A DNA stretch of 9,486 bases from DATBFX01 sp036558305 (GTDB lineage: Bacteria; Chloroflexota; Chloroflexia; Thermomicrobiales; UBA6265). Each line of letters begins with the position of its first letter. Position 1 is the stretch's first letter. The notes under the pieces were generated by a model. It searched no databases and was not told where the DNA came from. It saw only the letters and a list, made by a program, of their open reading frames with translations. The position numbers were made by a program, and so were the translations under genes. The stretch covers positions 1 to 9,486 of the forward strand of contig DATBFX010000485.1 of assembly GCA_036558305.1 (NCBI GenBank), read 5' to 3'. This document shows, one piece after another, positions 1-5,540 of this stretch.

Positions 1-1896
1 ATCGCGCAGTTGCTGATCGTACCGCTGGTGGTGGGCGAGACGTGCCTGGGGGCGATGCGGTTCGCCTCGCGGCGGGCGGGGAGGTTCGGCGACGCGGCCC
101 TGCGGTTGGGGCAGGAGATCGCGGCGCAGACGGCGCTGGCGGTCCAGAACGCGCGGCACCTCGACGATGCCAAGCGGTACGCCGAGGAGCAGTCGACGCT
201 GTTGCGGTTGAGTCAGGCGGTGATTTCGAACCACGATCTGTTCGGGGTGCTGAAGCAGATCGCGGAGGCGGCGCTCGGGCTCGACGGGGTCGATGGCTGC
301 CGGATCGCGCTCTGGCGGGAGGAGATGGACGCGGCGGAGTTGGCGGCCGATGCGACGGTGGATGACTGGTCGTCGCTGTACCGGCCGGGGGAGCGGTTGC
401 CGCTGGCCGATTGGCCGAGTTATCGGGATGCGGTGGCGCACGGGCGGATCCGGGCCTTCCACGCGATCGATTCGGACATCCACGCGCGGGAGCGGGCGAA
501 CCTGCTGGCGGACGGGATCCACTCGGCGACGGTGATCCCGATCATGATCGGCGAGGAGGGACAGGGATTCCTGGCGCTGCACGCGCGGCAGCGCCGGCGC
601 GTCGGCGAGGGGGCGCGGCGGTTCGCGCGGGAACTGGCGGCGCAGGCGGCGGCGGCGATCGATCGGGCGCGGTTGTTCGATGCGCTGCAGCGGCGGGCGG
701 AGACCGACGGCTTGACGGGGTTGCTGAACCACCGGGCGGCGCAGGAGGCGATGGACCGCGAATTGGCGGTGGCGCGGGTGGCGCGGACGCCGCTGTCGGT
801 GATCCTGGTCGATCTCGACGATTTCAAACTGTTCAACGACACGCACGGGCATCTGCTCGGCGACCGCGTACTCTGCGAGGCGGCGGCGGCACTGCGGGCG
901 TGCTCACGCCCGGGCGATCTGGCGGCGCGCTACGGCGGGGACGAGTTCTTGCTAATTTTGCCCGGCGCGAGCGCGACCGTGGCGACGGCGATCGGGGAGC
1001 GGTTGCTGAAGCGGATCTCGGGGACGACGGTCGGGACGGGGGTGCTCGACTTGCCGATCCGGATTTCGGTCGGGGCGGCGACGTTTCCCCACGATGGGCG
1101 GAACCGCCAGGATTTGATCGGACGGGCCGACGCGGCGATGTACGCGGCGAAGGACCTCGGCGGCGGTGCGATCGGGGAGGCGGGGCGGGCGACGCGGACG
1201 CTGGAACCGACGGCGTTCGGGGCGTTGAGCGGGCTGGTGCGGGCGGTCGACCGGAAGGACCGGTACACGAAGGACCACTCGGACATGGTGCGGGATTTTG
1301 CGGTGGCGTTCGGCACGGCGCTCGGGTTGCCGAAGGACCAGATCGAGGCGCTCGACATCGCCGGTCAGTTGCACGACGTCGGGAAGATCGCGGTGCCCGA
1401 TTTGATCCTGCGCAAGCCGGGGCAACTCGACGTCGAGGAGGAGGCGACGATGCGGCAGCACGTTGTCTTCGGCGAGTTGATGATCAAAGGGGTGCCGCAC
1501 CTCGGCGACGTGTTGGCGGGGGTCGCCCACCACCACGAGCGGTGGGACGGCGGCGGCTATCCGTACGGCAAGAGCGGTCCGGAGATCCCGCTGCTCGGGC
1601 GGATCCTGGCGCTGGCCGACGCCTACGCGGCGATGACGCACGACCGGCCGTACCGACGGGGGCGGTCGCGGCAGCAGGCGGTGGCGGAGTTGCGGGCCGG
1701 GGCGGGGACGCAATTCGACCCCGATCTGGTGGAGCCGTTCATCGCGGCGGTGGCACCGGCTCCGGGCGAGACGGGCGAGCGGACGGCGGCGCCGGGGAAA
1801 CGGGCGGTCAGCTCCGGGTTCCTGATGGGCGATGCGAAGCTGCGGGTGGCGCGGCCGGACGTGCGGGTGCAGACGGGGATGCTGGCGGGTGGGTAG
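1..1896 (+). CDS. GAF-GAF-GGDEF-HD-GYP c-di-GMP synthase/phosphodiesterase, 5'-partial
   Basis: The frame is open from the first base, so the gene starts outside the window; the in-frame TTG at base 10 is not a believable start because it falls inside a GAF domain. Domains in order: end of one GAF (to about base 170), a short helical linker, a second GAF (about 190-690), a GGDEF diguanylate cyclase (about 700-1170) and an HD-GYP phosphodiesterase (about 1210-1760). The cyclase has an intact GGDEF signature at 934-948 and, in the usual position before it, an RPGD inhibitory I-site (907-918), so product inhibition is expected. The HD-GYP part keeps HDVGK (HD at 1372-1377), the HHHERWDGGGYP box (GYP at 1555-1563) and ALADAYAAMT. 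Both activities therefore look competent: GTP to c-di-GMP and c-di-GMP hydrolysis in one cytoplasmic protein, with GAF domains as likely sensors. The last ~45 residues are a low-complexity tail. Codons are strongly G-ending. Confidence 0.93.
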   Translation: MAQLLIVPLVVGETCLGAMRFASRRAGRFGDAALRLGQEIAAQTALAVQNARHLDDAKRYAEEQSTLLRLSQAVISNHDLFGVLKQIAEAALGLDGVDGCRIALWREEMDAAELAADATVDDWSSLYRPGERLPLADWPSYRDAVAHGRIRAFHAIDSDIHARERANLLADGIHSATVIPIMIGEEGQGFLALHARQRRRVGEGARRFARELAAQAAAAIDRARLFDALQRRAETDGLTGLLNHRAAQEAMDRELAVARVARTPLSVILVDLDDFKLFNDTHGHLLGDRVLCEAAAALRACSRPGDLAARYGGDEFLLILPGASATVATAIGERLLKRISGTTVGTGVLDLPIRISVGAATFPHDGRNRQDLIGRADAAMYAAKDLGGGAIGEAGRATRTLEPTAFGALSGLVRAVDRKDRYTKDHSDMVRDFAVAFGTALGLPKDQIEALDIAGQLHDVGKIAVPDLILRKPGQLDVEEEATMRQHVVFGELMIKGVPHLGDVLAGVAHHHERWDGGGYPYGKSGPEIPLLGRILALADAYAAMTHDRPYRRGRSRQQAVAELRAGAGTQFDPDLVEPFIAAVAPAPGETGERTAAPGKRAVSSGFLMGDAKLRVARPDVRVQTGMLAGG

Positions 1897-1929
1897 GCGG
1901 TAGCTTCATTGCCAAGAGGTTTCGATGCA

Positions 1930-1990
1930 GGCAAAGCAATACGCCGGCGGGTTGGGCGCTTGTGCGCGTACGCGGGCTGGCGTCTGCGCC
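1930..1990. repeat. Left copy of a hairpin repeat flanking parDE
   Basis: About 61 bp match 2674-2734 in direct orientation at roughly 52 of 61 positions without gaps. Inside it, ACGCCGGC (1941-1948) can pair with GCTGGCGT (1976-1983) with one G-T pair, and GCGC (1956-1959) pairs with GCGC (1964-1967) around TTGT. It lies 33 bp after the stop of the c-di-GMP gene, so it may also act as that gene's transcription end, but it has no T-run. I do not recognise it as a named element; REP/MITE-like is an inference. Confidence 0.7.
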
Positions 1991-1994
1991 ACGG

Positions 1995-2035
1995 AGCGGA
2001 GACCGCTACCCAAACGCCGGTAGGTTTGCTAGGCT
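1995..2035 (+). promoter_or_regulatory. Putative parDE promoter and operator
   Basis: Two small inverted repeats lie just upstream of parD: AGCGG/CCGCT (1995-1999 and 2003-2007) and CTACC/GGTAG (2006-2010 and 2019-2023). They are followed by TGC-TAGGCT (2028-2035), which fits an extended -10 (TGn plus TAnnnT). No good -35 is visible. ParD-type ribbon-helix-helix antitoxins usually repress their own promoter by binding short palindromes in this position, so this is the natural operator candidate; it is inferred from position and symmetry only. Confidence 0.35.
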
Positions 2036-2056
2036 GGGCAGCAGGAGGATGAGCCG

Positions 2057-2332
2057 ATGAGCGTGACGCTAACCCCCCGAACCGAAGCGGAAATCCGGCG
2101 CTGGCTTGAGACGGGGCGCTACGCCGACGCGGACGCGGTCGTTCACACGGCGCTGGCGGCGCTGGAAGCCCAGGAGCAGGAAAAGCACCAGAGGCTGCGC
2201 GCACTTGTCCTGGCCGGCCACAACAGCGGCCCGGGCGAGGAATCGACGGACGAGCTTTGGGAGGAGATCGCGCGCGAGGCAGACGAGGCCGATCGCCTGG
2301 GACTGCCGATCCGCCGTGAAGTCCAGCCGTAG
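2057..2332 (+). CDS. parD: ParD-family ribbon-helix-helix antitoxin
   Basis: A 91-residue protein. The start is set by a strong AGGAGG at 2043-2048, eight bases before the ATG. Residues 1-45 have the typical ParD N-terminus: a short beta strand (MSVTLTP), then EAEIRRWLETGRYADADAVV and a second helix, giving the dimeric DNA-binding fold. Residues 45-91 are acidic and helical, the part that in this family wraps the ParE toxin. Its neighbour parE starts 17 bases before parD ends, the standard antitoxin-first arrangement. It should neutralise ParE and repress the operon. It uses many C-ending codons, unlike the G-ending codons of the resident + strand genes, which suggests acquisition. Confidence 0.9.
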   Translation: MSVTLTPRTEAEIRRWLETGRYADADAVVHTALAALEAQEQEKHQRLRALVLAGHNSGPGEESTDELWEEIAREADEADRLGLPIRREVQP

Positions 2333-2621
2333 GCTCCGCCTCTCCCCCGAGGCGCGCGCCGACGATCGGGACATCCGACGCTACACCACCCAACGGCGGG
2401 GAGCGCGGCAACGGGACCTCTACTACGCCAGACTCAACCAGGGCATGCACGCACTGCTCGACTACCCGGAACGCGGCCGATCGCGCGACGACCTCTACGC
2501 CGGCTGCCGCGGCCTGCCAGTCGAGCAGCATGTCGTCTTCTACTACCTGACCGACGGCGAAGTCGTCATCGACCGCGTACTCCACGGGAGCCAGGACCCC
2601 ACCGGAAAAGTCGGCCCGTGA
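2316..2621 (+). CDS. parE: ParE-family toxin (RelE/ParE superfamily)
   Basis: A 101-residue protein from the GTG at 2316, which overlaps the end of parD by 17 bases and has no good Shine-Dalgarno site; translational coupling to parD is likely. The longer open frame upstream only shadows parD. Family marks: RRLRLSPEARADDRDIRRY at the N-terminus, a middle helix ending in LLDYPERGRSRDDL, then the closing strands GCRGLPVEQHVVFYYL and VVIDRVLHG, as in ParE toxins. Known members poison DNA gyrase or give a milder growth arrest; which applies here cannot be told from sequence. Length is normal for the family and no frameshift is seen, so the pair appears functional. Confidence 0.88.
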   Translation: MKSSRRLRLSPEARADDRDIRRYTTQRRGARQRDLYYARLNQGMHALLDYPERGRSRDDLYAGCRGLPVEQHVVFYYLTDGEVVIDRVLHGSQDPTGKVGP

Positions 2622-2673
2622 ATGCACGACGAGCGACGAGGCTTCCTGAGCGAACGCTCTGTCGCCCGCATCG

Positions 2674-2734
2674 GGCAAAGCAAAACGCCGACGAGTTGGG
2701 CGCTTGCGCGCGTACCCCGGTCGGCGTCTGCTCC
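2674..2734. repeat. Right copy of the hairpin repeat flanking parDE
   Basis: Direct copy of 1930-1990. Here the outer stem is perfect: ACGCCGAC (2685-2692) with GTCGGCGT (2720-2727). Compared with the left copy, the seventh pair changes from G-C to A-T, a compensated double change, and the sixth from G-T to G-C. The inner GCGC stem with a TTGC loop is kept. It begins 52 bp after the parE stop. Between them is a small perfect palindrome, GAGCG-AA-CGCTC (2648-2659), and just after the repeat is GGCCC-GA-GGGCC (2749-2760). Nothing else is seen in 2622-2841. Confidence 0.7.
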
Positions 2735-2841
2735 GTCTCGCACCTCCCGGCCCGAGGGCCGTTCCGCGTCCGACGTGCCACCACTCTACACCCGTACGTA
2801 CGCTGTGTCAAGGGGTCACAGGGGGCAATTTCGGCGCGCAT

Positions 2842-3495
2842 TTACGGGGCGAGGTTGGTCTCGCAGTTGACCGCGGTGTCGACGTCGCTGAAGCGGTAGC
2901 GGTCGCGGCCGGGGCCGCAGTCGACCTTGGCGACATCGGCGACGTTGACGGTGTCGATGCCGGGGCCGCCCTCGACGAGATCGGCATCGCTGAAGTCGAT
3001 TTCGTCGTTGCCGGCGCCGCCGCGGAGGGTGCCCGCACCGGACCCGGTGAGGGTGTCGTTCCCCGAACCACCGTCGGCAAAGGCGACGGCGTCCAACTCG
3101 AAAAAGTCGTCGTCGGTTTCGCCGAAGGCGCTGGCGCCGGCTCTGGCGACGAGAAAATCGTTGCCTCCACCGCCGTGCGCTTCGCTGTTGGCGCCCTCGA
3201 CCGCCATTCTGTCGTTGCCGGCGCCGCCGTCCACGACGTTATTGTCGGTGCCGGCGTCGAAGCAGATGGTGTCGCTGCCGGTCGAGCCGAAGATGAGGTT
3301 GTTGCCGAGACCGCGGACCGTCTCCCCGGCGTGGCGGATGTGATAGGTGGTGCCGAATGGGACGACGATGGTGACCGGACGGTCGAAGCAGAGGCCGAGG
3401 TCATCGGCGAGGGCTCGTTCGTGAGGAGCACCCATTGTCGCGAACGCGGCCGCGATCAAGACGATCACCGCGAACGCTTTGCGCATCGCCGTCAT
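2842..3495 (-). CDS. Secreted calcium-binding (RTX-like) glycine/aspartate repeat protein
   Basis: 217 residues from the ATG at 3495, chosen because AAGGGG lies about ten bases upstream and the protein then begins with a clear Sec signal peptide: MTAMRK, a hydrophobic stretch to about residue 23, and an ALA-DD cleavage site near residue 30. The upstream extension is arginine-rich and not credible. The mature part is a run of degenerate RTX-type turns: GSTGSD (70-75), GGAGND (90-95), GGGGND (108-113), GGSGND (142-147), GGAGND (159-164), GGPGID (176-181), CGPGRD (193-198). In RTX proteins such turns bind calcium in a parallel beta roll. Four cysteines (36, 78, 193, 211) could form disulfides, and the CGPGRD...CE ending recalls small exported proteins of actinobacteria and Thermomicrobia. 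No enzymatic domain is seen; its role outside the cell is unknown. Confidence 0.8.
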   Translation of the reverse strand: MTAMRKAFAVIVLIAAAFATMGAPHERALADDLGLCFDRPVTIVVPFGTTYHIRHAGETVRGLGNNLIFGSTGSDTICFDAGTDNNVVDGGAGNDRMAVEGANSEAHGGGGNDFLVARAGASAFGETDDDFFELDAVAFADGGSGNDTLTGSGAGTLRGGAGNDEIDFSDADLVEGGPGIDTVNVADVAKVDCGPGRDRYRFSDVDTAVNCETNLAP

Positions 3496-3517
3496 CGACG
3501 TTTCCCCTTCCACGTTT

Positions 3518-3531
3518 TCGAGCACGCTCGA
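3518..3531 (-). promoter_or_regulatory. Perfect palindrome in the leader of the RTX-like gene
   Basis: TCGAGC-AC-GCTCGA, 23-36 bases upstream of the start codon and before the ribosome binding site. It could be an operator or a small leader hairpin. There is no further support. Confidence 0.2.
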
Positions 3532-3582
3532 CTCGATCGCTGTTGACGCGGTCCGGAGATGGTGTATCGATTCCTGATGAAT

Positions 3583-3620
3583 GATCGCTCCCCGTTGCGC
3601 CGGGTGACAACGGGGCGATC
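3583..3620 (-). terminator. Terminator-like hairpin after the threonine ammonia-lyase remnant
   Basis: GATCGC-TC-CCCGTTG (3583-3597) pairs with CAACGGGGCGATC (3608-3620): a 13-bp stem with a two-base bulge and a ten-base loop. On the - strand it lies 21 bases beyond the stop of the remnant at 3642. There is no long T-run, as often in very GC-rich genomes. Its position fits the original transcription end of the threonine ammonia-lyase gene, now separated from it by the DUF6883-DUF4926 cassette. Confidence 0.45.
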
Positions 3621-3641
3621 CTCCCGCGGTTGTCGGAACGG

Positions 3642-3730
3642 CTACAGGAGCGCCTTGAGGCGGTCGGGGCCGATGTTGCCGCCGTGGGAGACGGCGGCGT
3701 TGCCGGTGAGGAGGGCGGCGGGTTCGACGA
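3642..3730 (-). pseudogene. Remnant of a threonine ammonia-lyase 3' end (duplicate, with internal deletions)
   Basis: Read on the - strand in one frame this gives EPAALLTGNAAVSHG then GNIGPDRLKALL and a TAG stop (3642-3644). It matches the C-terminus of the intact enzyme at 4410-5441 (EPAGAAAVAALLTGKAAVPHG...SGGNIGPQRLKEL) after removal of 18 bp and 27 bp, each deletion flanked by short GGCG or GCC repeats. Outside the deletions the central DNA is nearly identical, with two mismatches over about 37 bp. The match ends at the stop codon of the DUF4926 gene. There is no start or active site, so this is a fragment in the same orientation as the intact gene. Confidence 0.8.
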
Positions 3731-3961
3731 TTAGCCTCGGCTGTTGCGGAGCGCAGCCGTCTCGTCCTCGGTGACGAGCGCCACCTGGTCCTGGGGCACC
3801 GCGAACCAGGCAATGGTCGTTCCGTCGTCTCGGGAAAACTCGACCTCGTACGCCTTATCGCCGTAGACGTCGACAATCACGCCGGTGTCGCCCGCGAGGA
3901 CGCCCTTGCTGCGATAGTCGTCGCTCATGAGTTTGACGAGCGAGAACTGGGGGAGCGGCAT
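3731..3961 (-). CDS. DUF4926 family small protein
   Basis: 76 residues, with ATG at 3961 preceded by GGGAGGA at good spacing. Residues 6-60 (FSLVKLMSDDY, AGDTGVIVDVY, AYEVEF, TIAWFAVPQDQV) match the DUF4926 pattern of a small all-beta fold with a GDxGxIVxVY turn; function is unknown. It is the second gene of a two-gene unit: only 14 bases separate it from the DUF6883 stop, and its ribosome binding site fills that gap. As I recall, DUF4926 and DUF6883 genes are often neighbours, which suggests their products work together. Its last residues and TAA lie right at the junction with the remnant, so the C-terminus may have been altered by the insertion. Confidence 0.75.
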   Translation of the reverse strand: MPLPQFSLVKLMSDDYRSKGVLAGDTGVIVDVYGDKAYEVEFSRDDGTTIAWFAVPQDQVALVTEDETAALRNSRG

Positions 3962-3975
3962 TGCTCAATCCTCCC

Positions 3976-4368
3976 TCATCGACGGGCAAACCCCGCGAAC
4001 GGGGTCACCAACCAAAGCGTACCACCAGGCTGCAGGATCCACCCGGACAAGATCGTCGTGCCTCGTAGCTCAATCTCGATCGTCACGCGCTGCCCGAACT
4101 CGTCGCCGTCGCCGACCGCGTATTCGCCGGCGGCGATCCGTTCCAGCGCCTGCGAGACATACGTTTGCGCAAGGACCCGGGCATCTTCTTCGCTTCGCGG
4201 TCGATAGCCGAGACGTGCGACGAAGATGCGATCCTTGCCTTTCGGATGATCGGGGACGAGCACGTATTCCGAGAATTTACGCGGATCGGCGACGATATCG
4301 ACGGGAACGATCGAAGGCGCATCACCGTTCGGCCCCTCCACGTGCCAAGAACGCCGCACGGTCCCCAC
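3976..4368 (-). CDS. DUF6883 family protein
   Basis: Up to 130 residues. The start is uncertain: the GTG at 4368 is the longest, further GTG codons follow at 4359 and nearby, and the GAGG upstream is about 13 bases away. The core EYVLVPDHPKGKDRIF...LGY, then a helix (EEDARVLAQTYVSQALERIA), VTIEIELRG and a closing GWILQPGGTLWLVTPFAG fits DUF6883: an NPxHPKG-like motif first, a W-I-(I/L)-xPG ending last. No signal peptide or membrane segment is seen. It leads an operon with DUF4926. Codon use is mixed, with CTA, CGA, GGT and CTT, unlike the C-ending codons of neighbouring - strand genes, a sign of foreign origin. A toxin-antitoxin-like or defence role is possible but unproven. Confidence 0.72.
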   Translation of the reverse strand: MGTVRRSWHVEGPNGDAPSIVPVDIVADPRKFSEYVLVPDHPKGKDRIFVARLGYRPRSEEDARVLAQTYVSQALERIAAGEYAVGDGDEFGQRVTIEIELRGTTILSGWILQPGGTLWLVTPFAGFARR

Positions 4369-4401
4369 CCCGTCGTCCGATCCTCATCCTCGATCCGGCA
4401 G

Positions 4402-4423
4402 CGAGTGTATCACCCGACACTCG
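4402..4423 (-). promoter_or_regulatory. Putative promoter and operator of the DUF6883-DUF4926 operon
   Basis: On the - strand, TGA-TACACT (TACACT = 4404-4409) reads as an extended -10. It overlaps a perfect inverted repeat CGAGTGT/ACACTCG (4402-4408 and 4417-4423, 8-base loop), which also covers the stop codon of the threonine ammonia-lyase. Transcription would begin near 4397, some 30 bases before the GTG. No -35 is evident. A palindrome over a -10 is the usual layout for autoregulation, but no DNA-binding domain is recognisable in either product. Confidence 0.35.
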
Positions 4424-5441
4424 TCGCCTGCGGGAGCGCACTGGGCACTCCCCTAGGCCGAGGCGGTGGAGCTACAACCAATTCTTTGAGCCGCTGCGGG
4501 CCGATGTTGCCGCCGCTGAGGATGGCGACGGTGGGGGAGCCGTGGGGGACGGCGGCTTTGCCGGTGAGGAGGGCGGCGACGGCGGCGGCGCCGGCGGGTT
4601 CGGCGAGGAGTTTGGTGCGGGCGAGGAGGAGGCGGAGGGCGGCGGCGATCTCGTCGTCGGCGACGGTGACGGTGTCGTCGACGTGCTGCCCGATGATGGC
4701 GAGGTTGAGATCGGCGGTGAAGGGGGCGGAGAGACCGTCGGCGATGGTCTCGTTGCGCTCGATGCGGACGGGGTGACCGGCGCGGAGTCCCTGGAGGACG
4801 GCGGTCGAGCCTTCGGGTTCGACGCCGACGATGCGGAGGTCGGGTCGCAGGGTTTTGGCGGTGAGGGCGACGCCGGAGATGAGACCGCCGCCGCCGACGG
4901 GGACGACGAGCTGTTCCACCTCGGGGGCGTCGTCGAGGATTTCGAGGGCGACGGTGCCCTGACCGGCGATGACGGCGGGATCGGCGAAGGGGGAGACGAA
5001 GGTGGCGCCGGTGTCGCGGCCGAATGCTTCCATCGCCTCGAAGGCCGCGCCGATGTTGGGGCCGAAGCGGATCTCGGCGCCGTAGCCGCGGATCGCTTCG
5101 ACCTTGGCGGGGACGGCGTTCTCGGCCATGAAGACGGTGCAGCGGACGCCGGAAGCGGTGGCGGCGTAGGCGAGGGCTTGACCGTGGTTGCCGGCGGAGA
5201 AGGTGACGACGCCGCGGGTTTTCTCGTCGGGGGTGAGTTGGAGGACGGCGTTGAGGGCGCCGCGCACCTTGAAGGAGCCGGTGCGCTGGAGGTTCTCGGC
5301 TTTCAGGCGAAGCGTCGTCCCGGTCATCTGGCTGAGGGTCCGCGAAGAGAAGAGTGGGGTGCGCGGCAGGAGGGAGGCGAGGCGATCGCGCGCGGCGTAG
5401 ACATCATCGATCGTGACGGTGATCGGCGTGGTACTGGTCAT
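4410..5441 (-). CDS. ilvA: Threonine/serine ammonia-lyase (PLP-dependent, no ACT domain)
   Basis: 343 residues from the ATG at 5441, preceded by GGGAGAG; the extra upstream codons have no such site and do not resemble the family. It deaminates L-threonine to 2-oxobutanoate (and serine to pyruvate) in the cytoplasm. Visible marks: GSFKVRGA with the PLP lysine at residue 58, SAGNHG (82-87), the phosphate-binding GGGG loop (183-186) and SGGN (309-312). The regulatory ACT domain of biosynthetic IlvA is absent, so it is the short catabolic/TdcB-like form; feeding isoleucine synthesis or threonine breakdown are both possible. Oddity: after LKEL the protein runs on for about 21 proline-rich residues (323-343), where the remnant at 3642 has a stop. 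This suggests the native 3' end was replaced. It lies 99 bases after the kinase gene on the same strand. Confidence 0.92.
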   Translation of the reverse strand: MTSTTPITVTIDDVYAARDRLASLLPRTPLFSSRTLSQMTGTTLRLKAENLQRTGSFKVRGALNAVLQLTPDEKTRGVVTFSAGNHGQALAYAATASGVRCTVFMAENAVPAKVEAIRGYGAEIRFGPNIGAAFEAMEAFGRDTGATFVSPFADPAVIAGQGTVALEILDDAPEVEQLVVPVGGGGLISGVALTAKTLRPDLRIVGVEPEGSTAVLQGLRAGHPVRIERNETIADGLSAPFTADLNLAIIGQHVDDTVTVADDEIAAALRLLLARTKLLAEPAGAAAVAALLTGKAAVPHGSPTVAILSGGNIGPQRLKELVVAPPPRPRGVPSALPQATSVG

Positions 5442-5498
5442 CCGCTCTCTCCCGATCGCGTGCTTCGCGGGCAATGGTTCGCCGTTGGGCGACACGGG

Positions 5499-5504
5499 AG
5501 TATA
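5499..5504 (-). promoter_or_regulatory. Possible -10 element of the threonine ammonia-lyase gene
   Basis: TATACT on the - strand, about 58 bases before the ATG at 5441, matches the -10 consensus at five of six positions and stands out in GC-rich DNA. No recognisable -35 is found at 17-18 bases. It would let the gene be expressed independently of the upstream kinase gene. Confidence 0.35.
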
Positions 5505-5540
5505 CCCGGCGGATCGGCCCCGCTCGCTTCTCTCATGCAT

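Noticed and set aside
10..12. TTG as the start of the c-di-GMP gene
   Set aside because: The frame continues to the window edge and the TTG falls inside a GAF domain with no ribosome binding site.
411..2060. Long + strand open frame across the c-di-GMP gene
   Set aside because: Gly/Arg/Ala-rich shadow in a second frame; frame 1 carries the intact GGDEF and HD-GYP motifs.
1623..2678. Long - strand frame opposite the c-di-GMP gene end and parDE
   Set aside because: Runs antisense through three well-supported + strand regions and has no recognisable domain.
2812..2830. CTGTG/CACAG as a terminator of the RTX-like gene
   Set aside because: Only a 5-bp stem with no T-run; too weak to call.
2704..3546. 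+ strand frame rich in Val/Ala/Gly/Asp opposite the RTX-like gene
   Set aside because: It is the reverse-complement shadow of GGxGxD repeats; the - strand reading has a signal peptide and ribosome binding site.
5442..5540. Extended start for the ammonia-lyase at 5540
   Set aside because: The extra residues do not resemble the family, and GGGAGAG sits right before the ATG at 5441, which also puts the PLP lysine at the usual residue 58.
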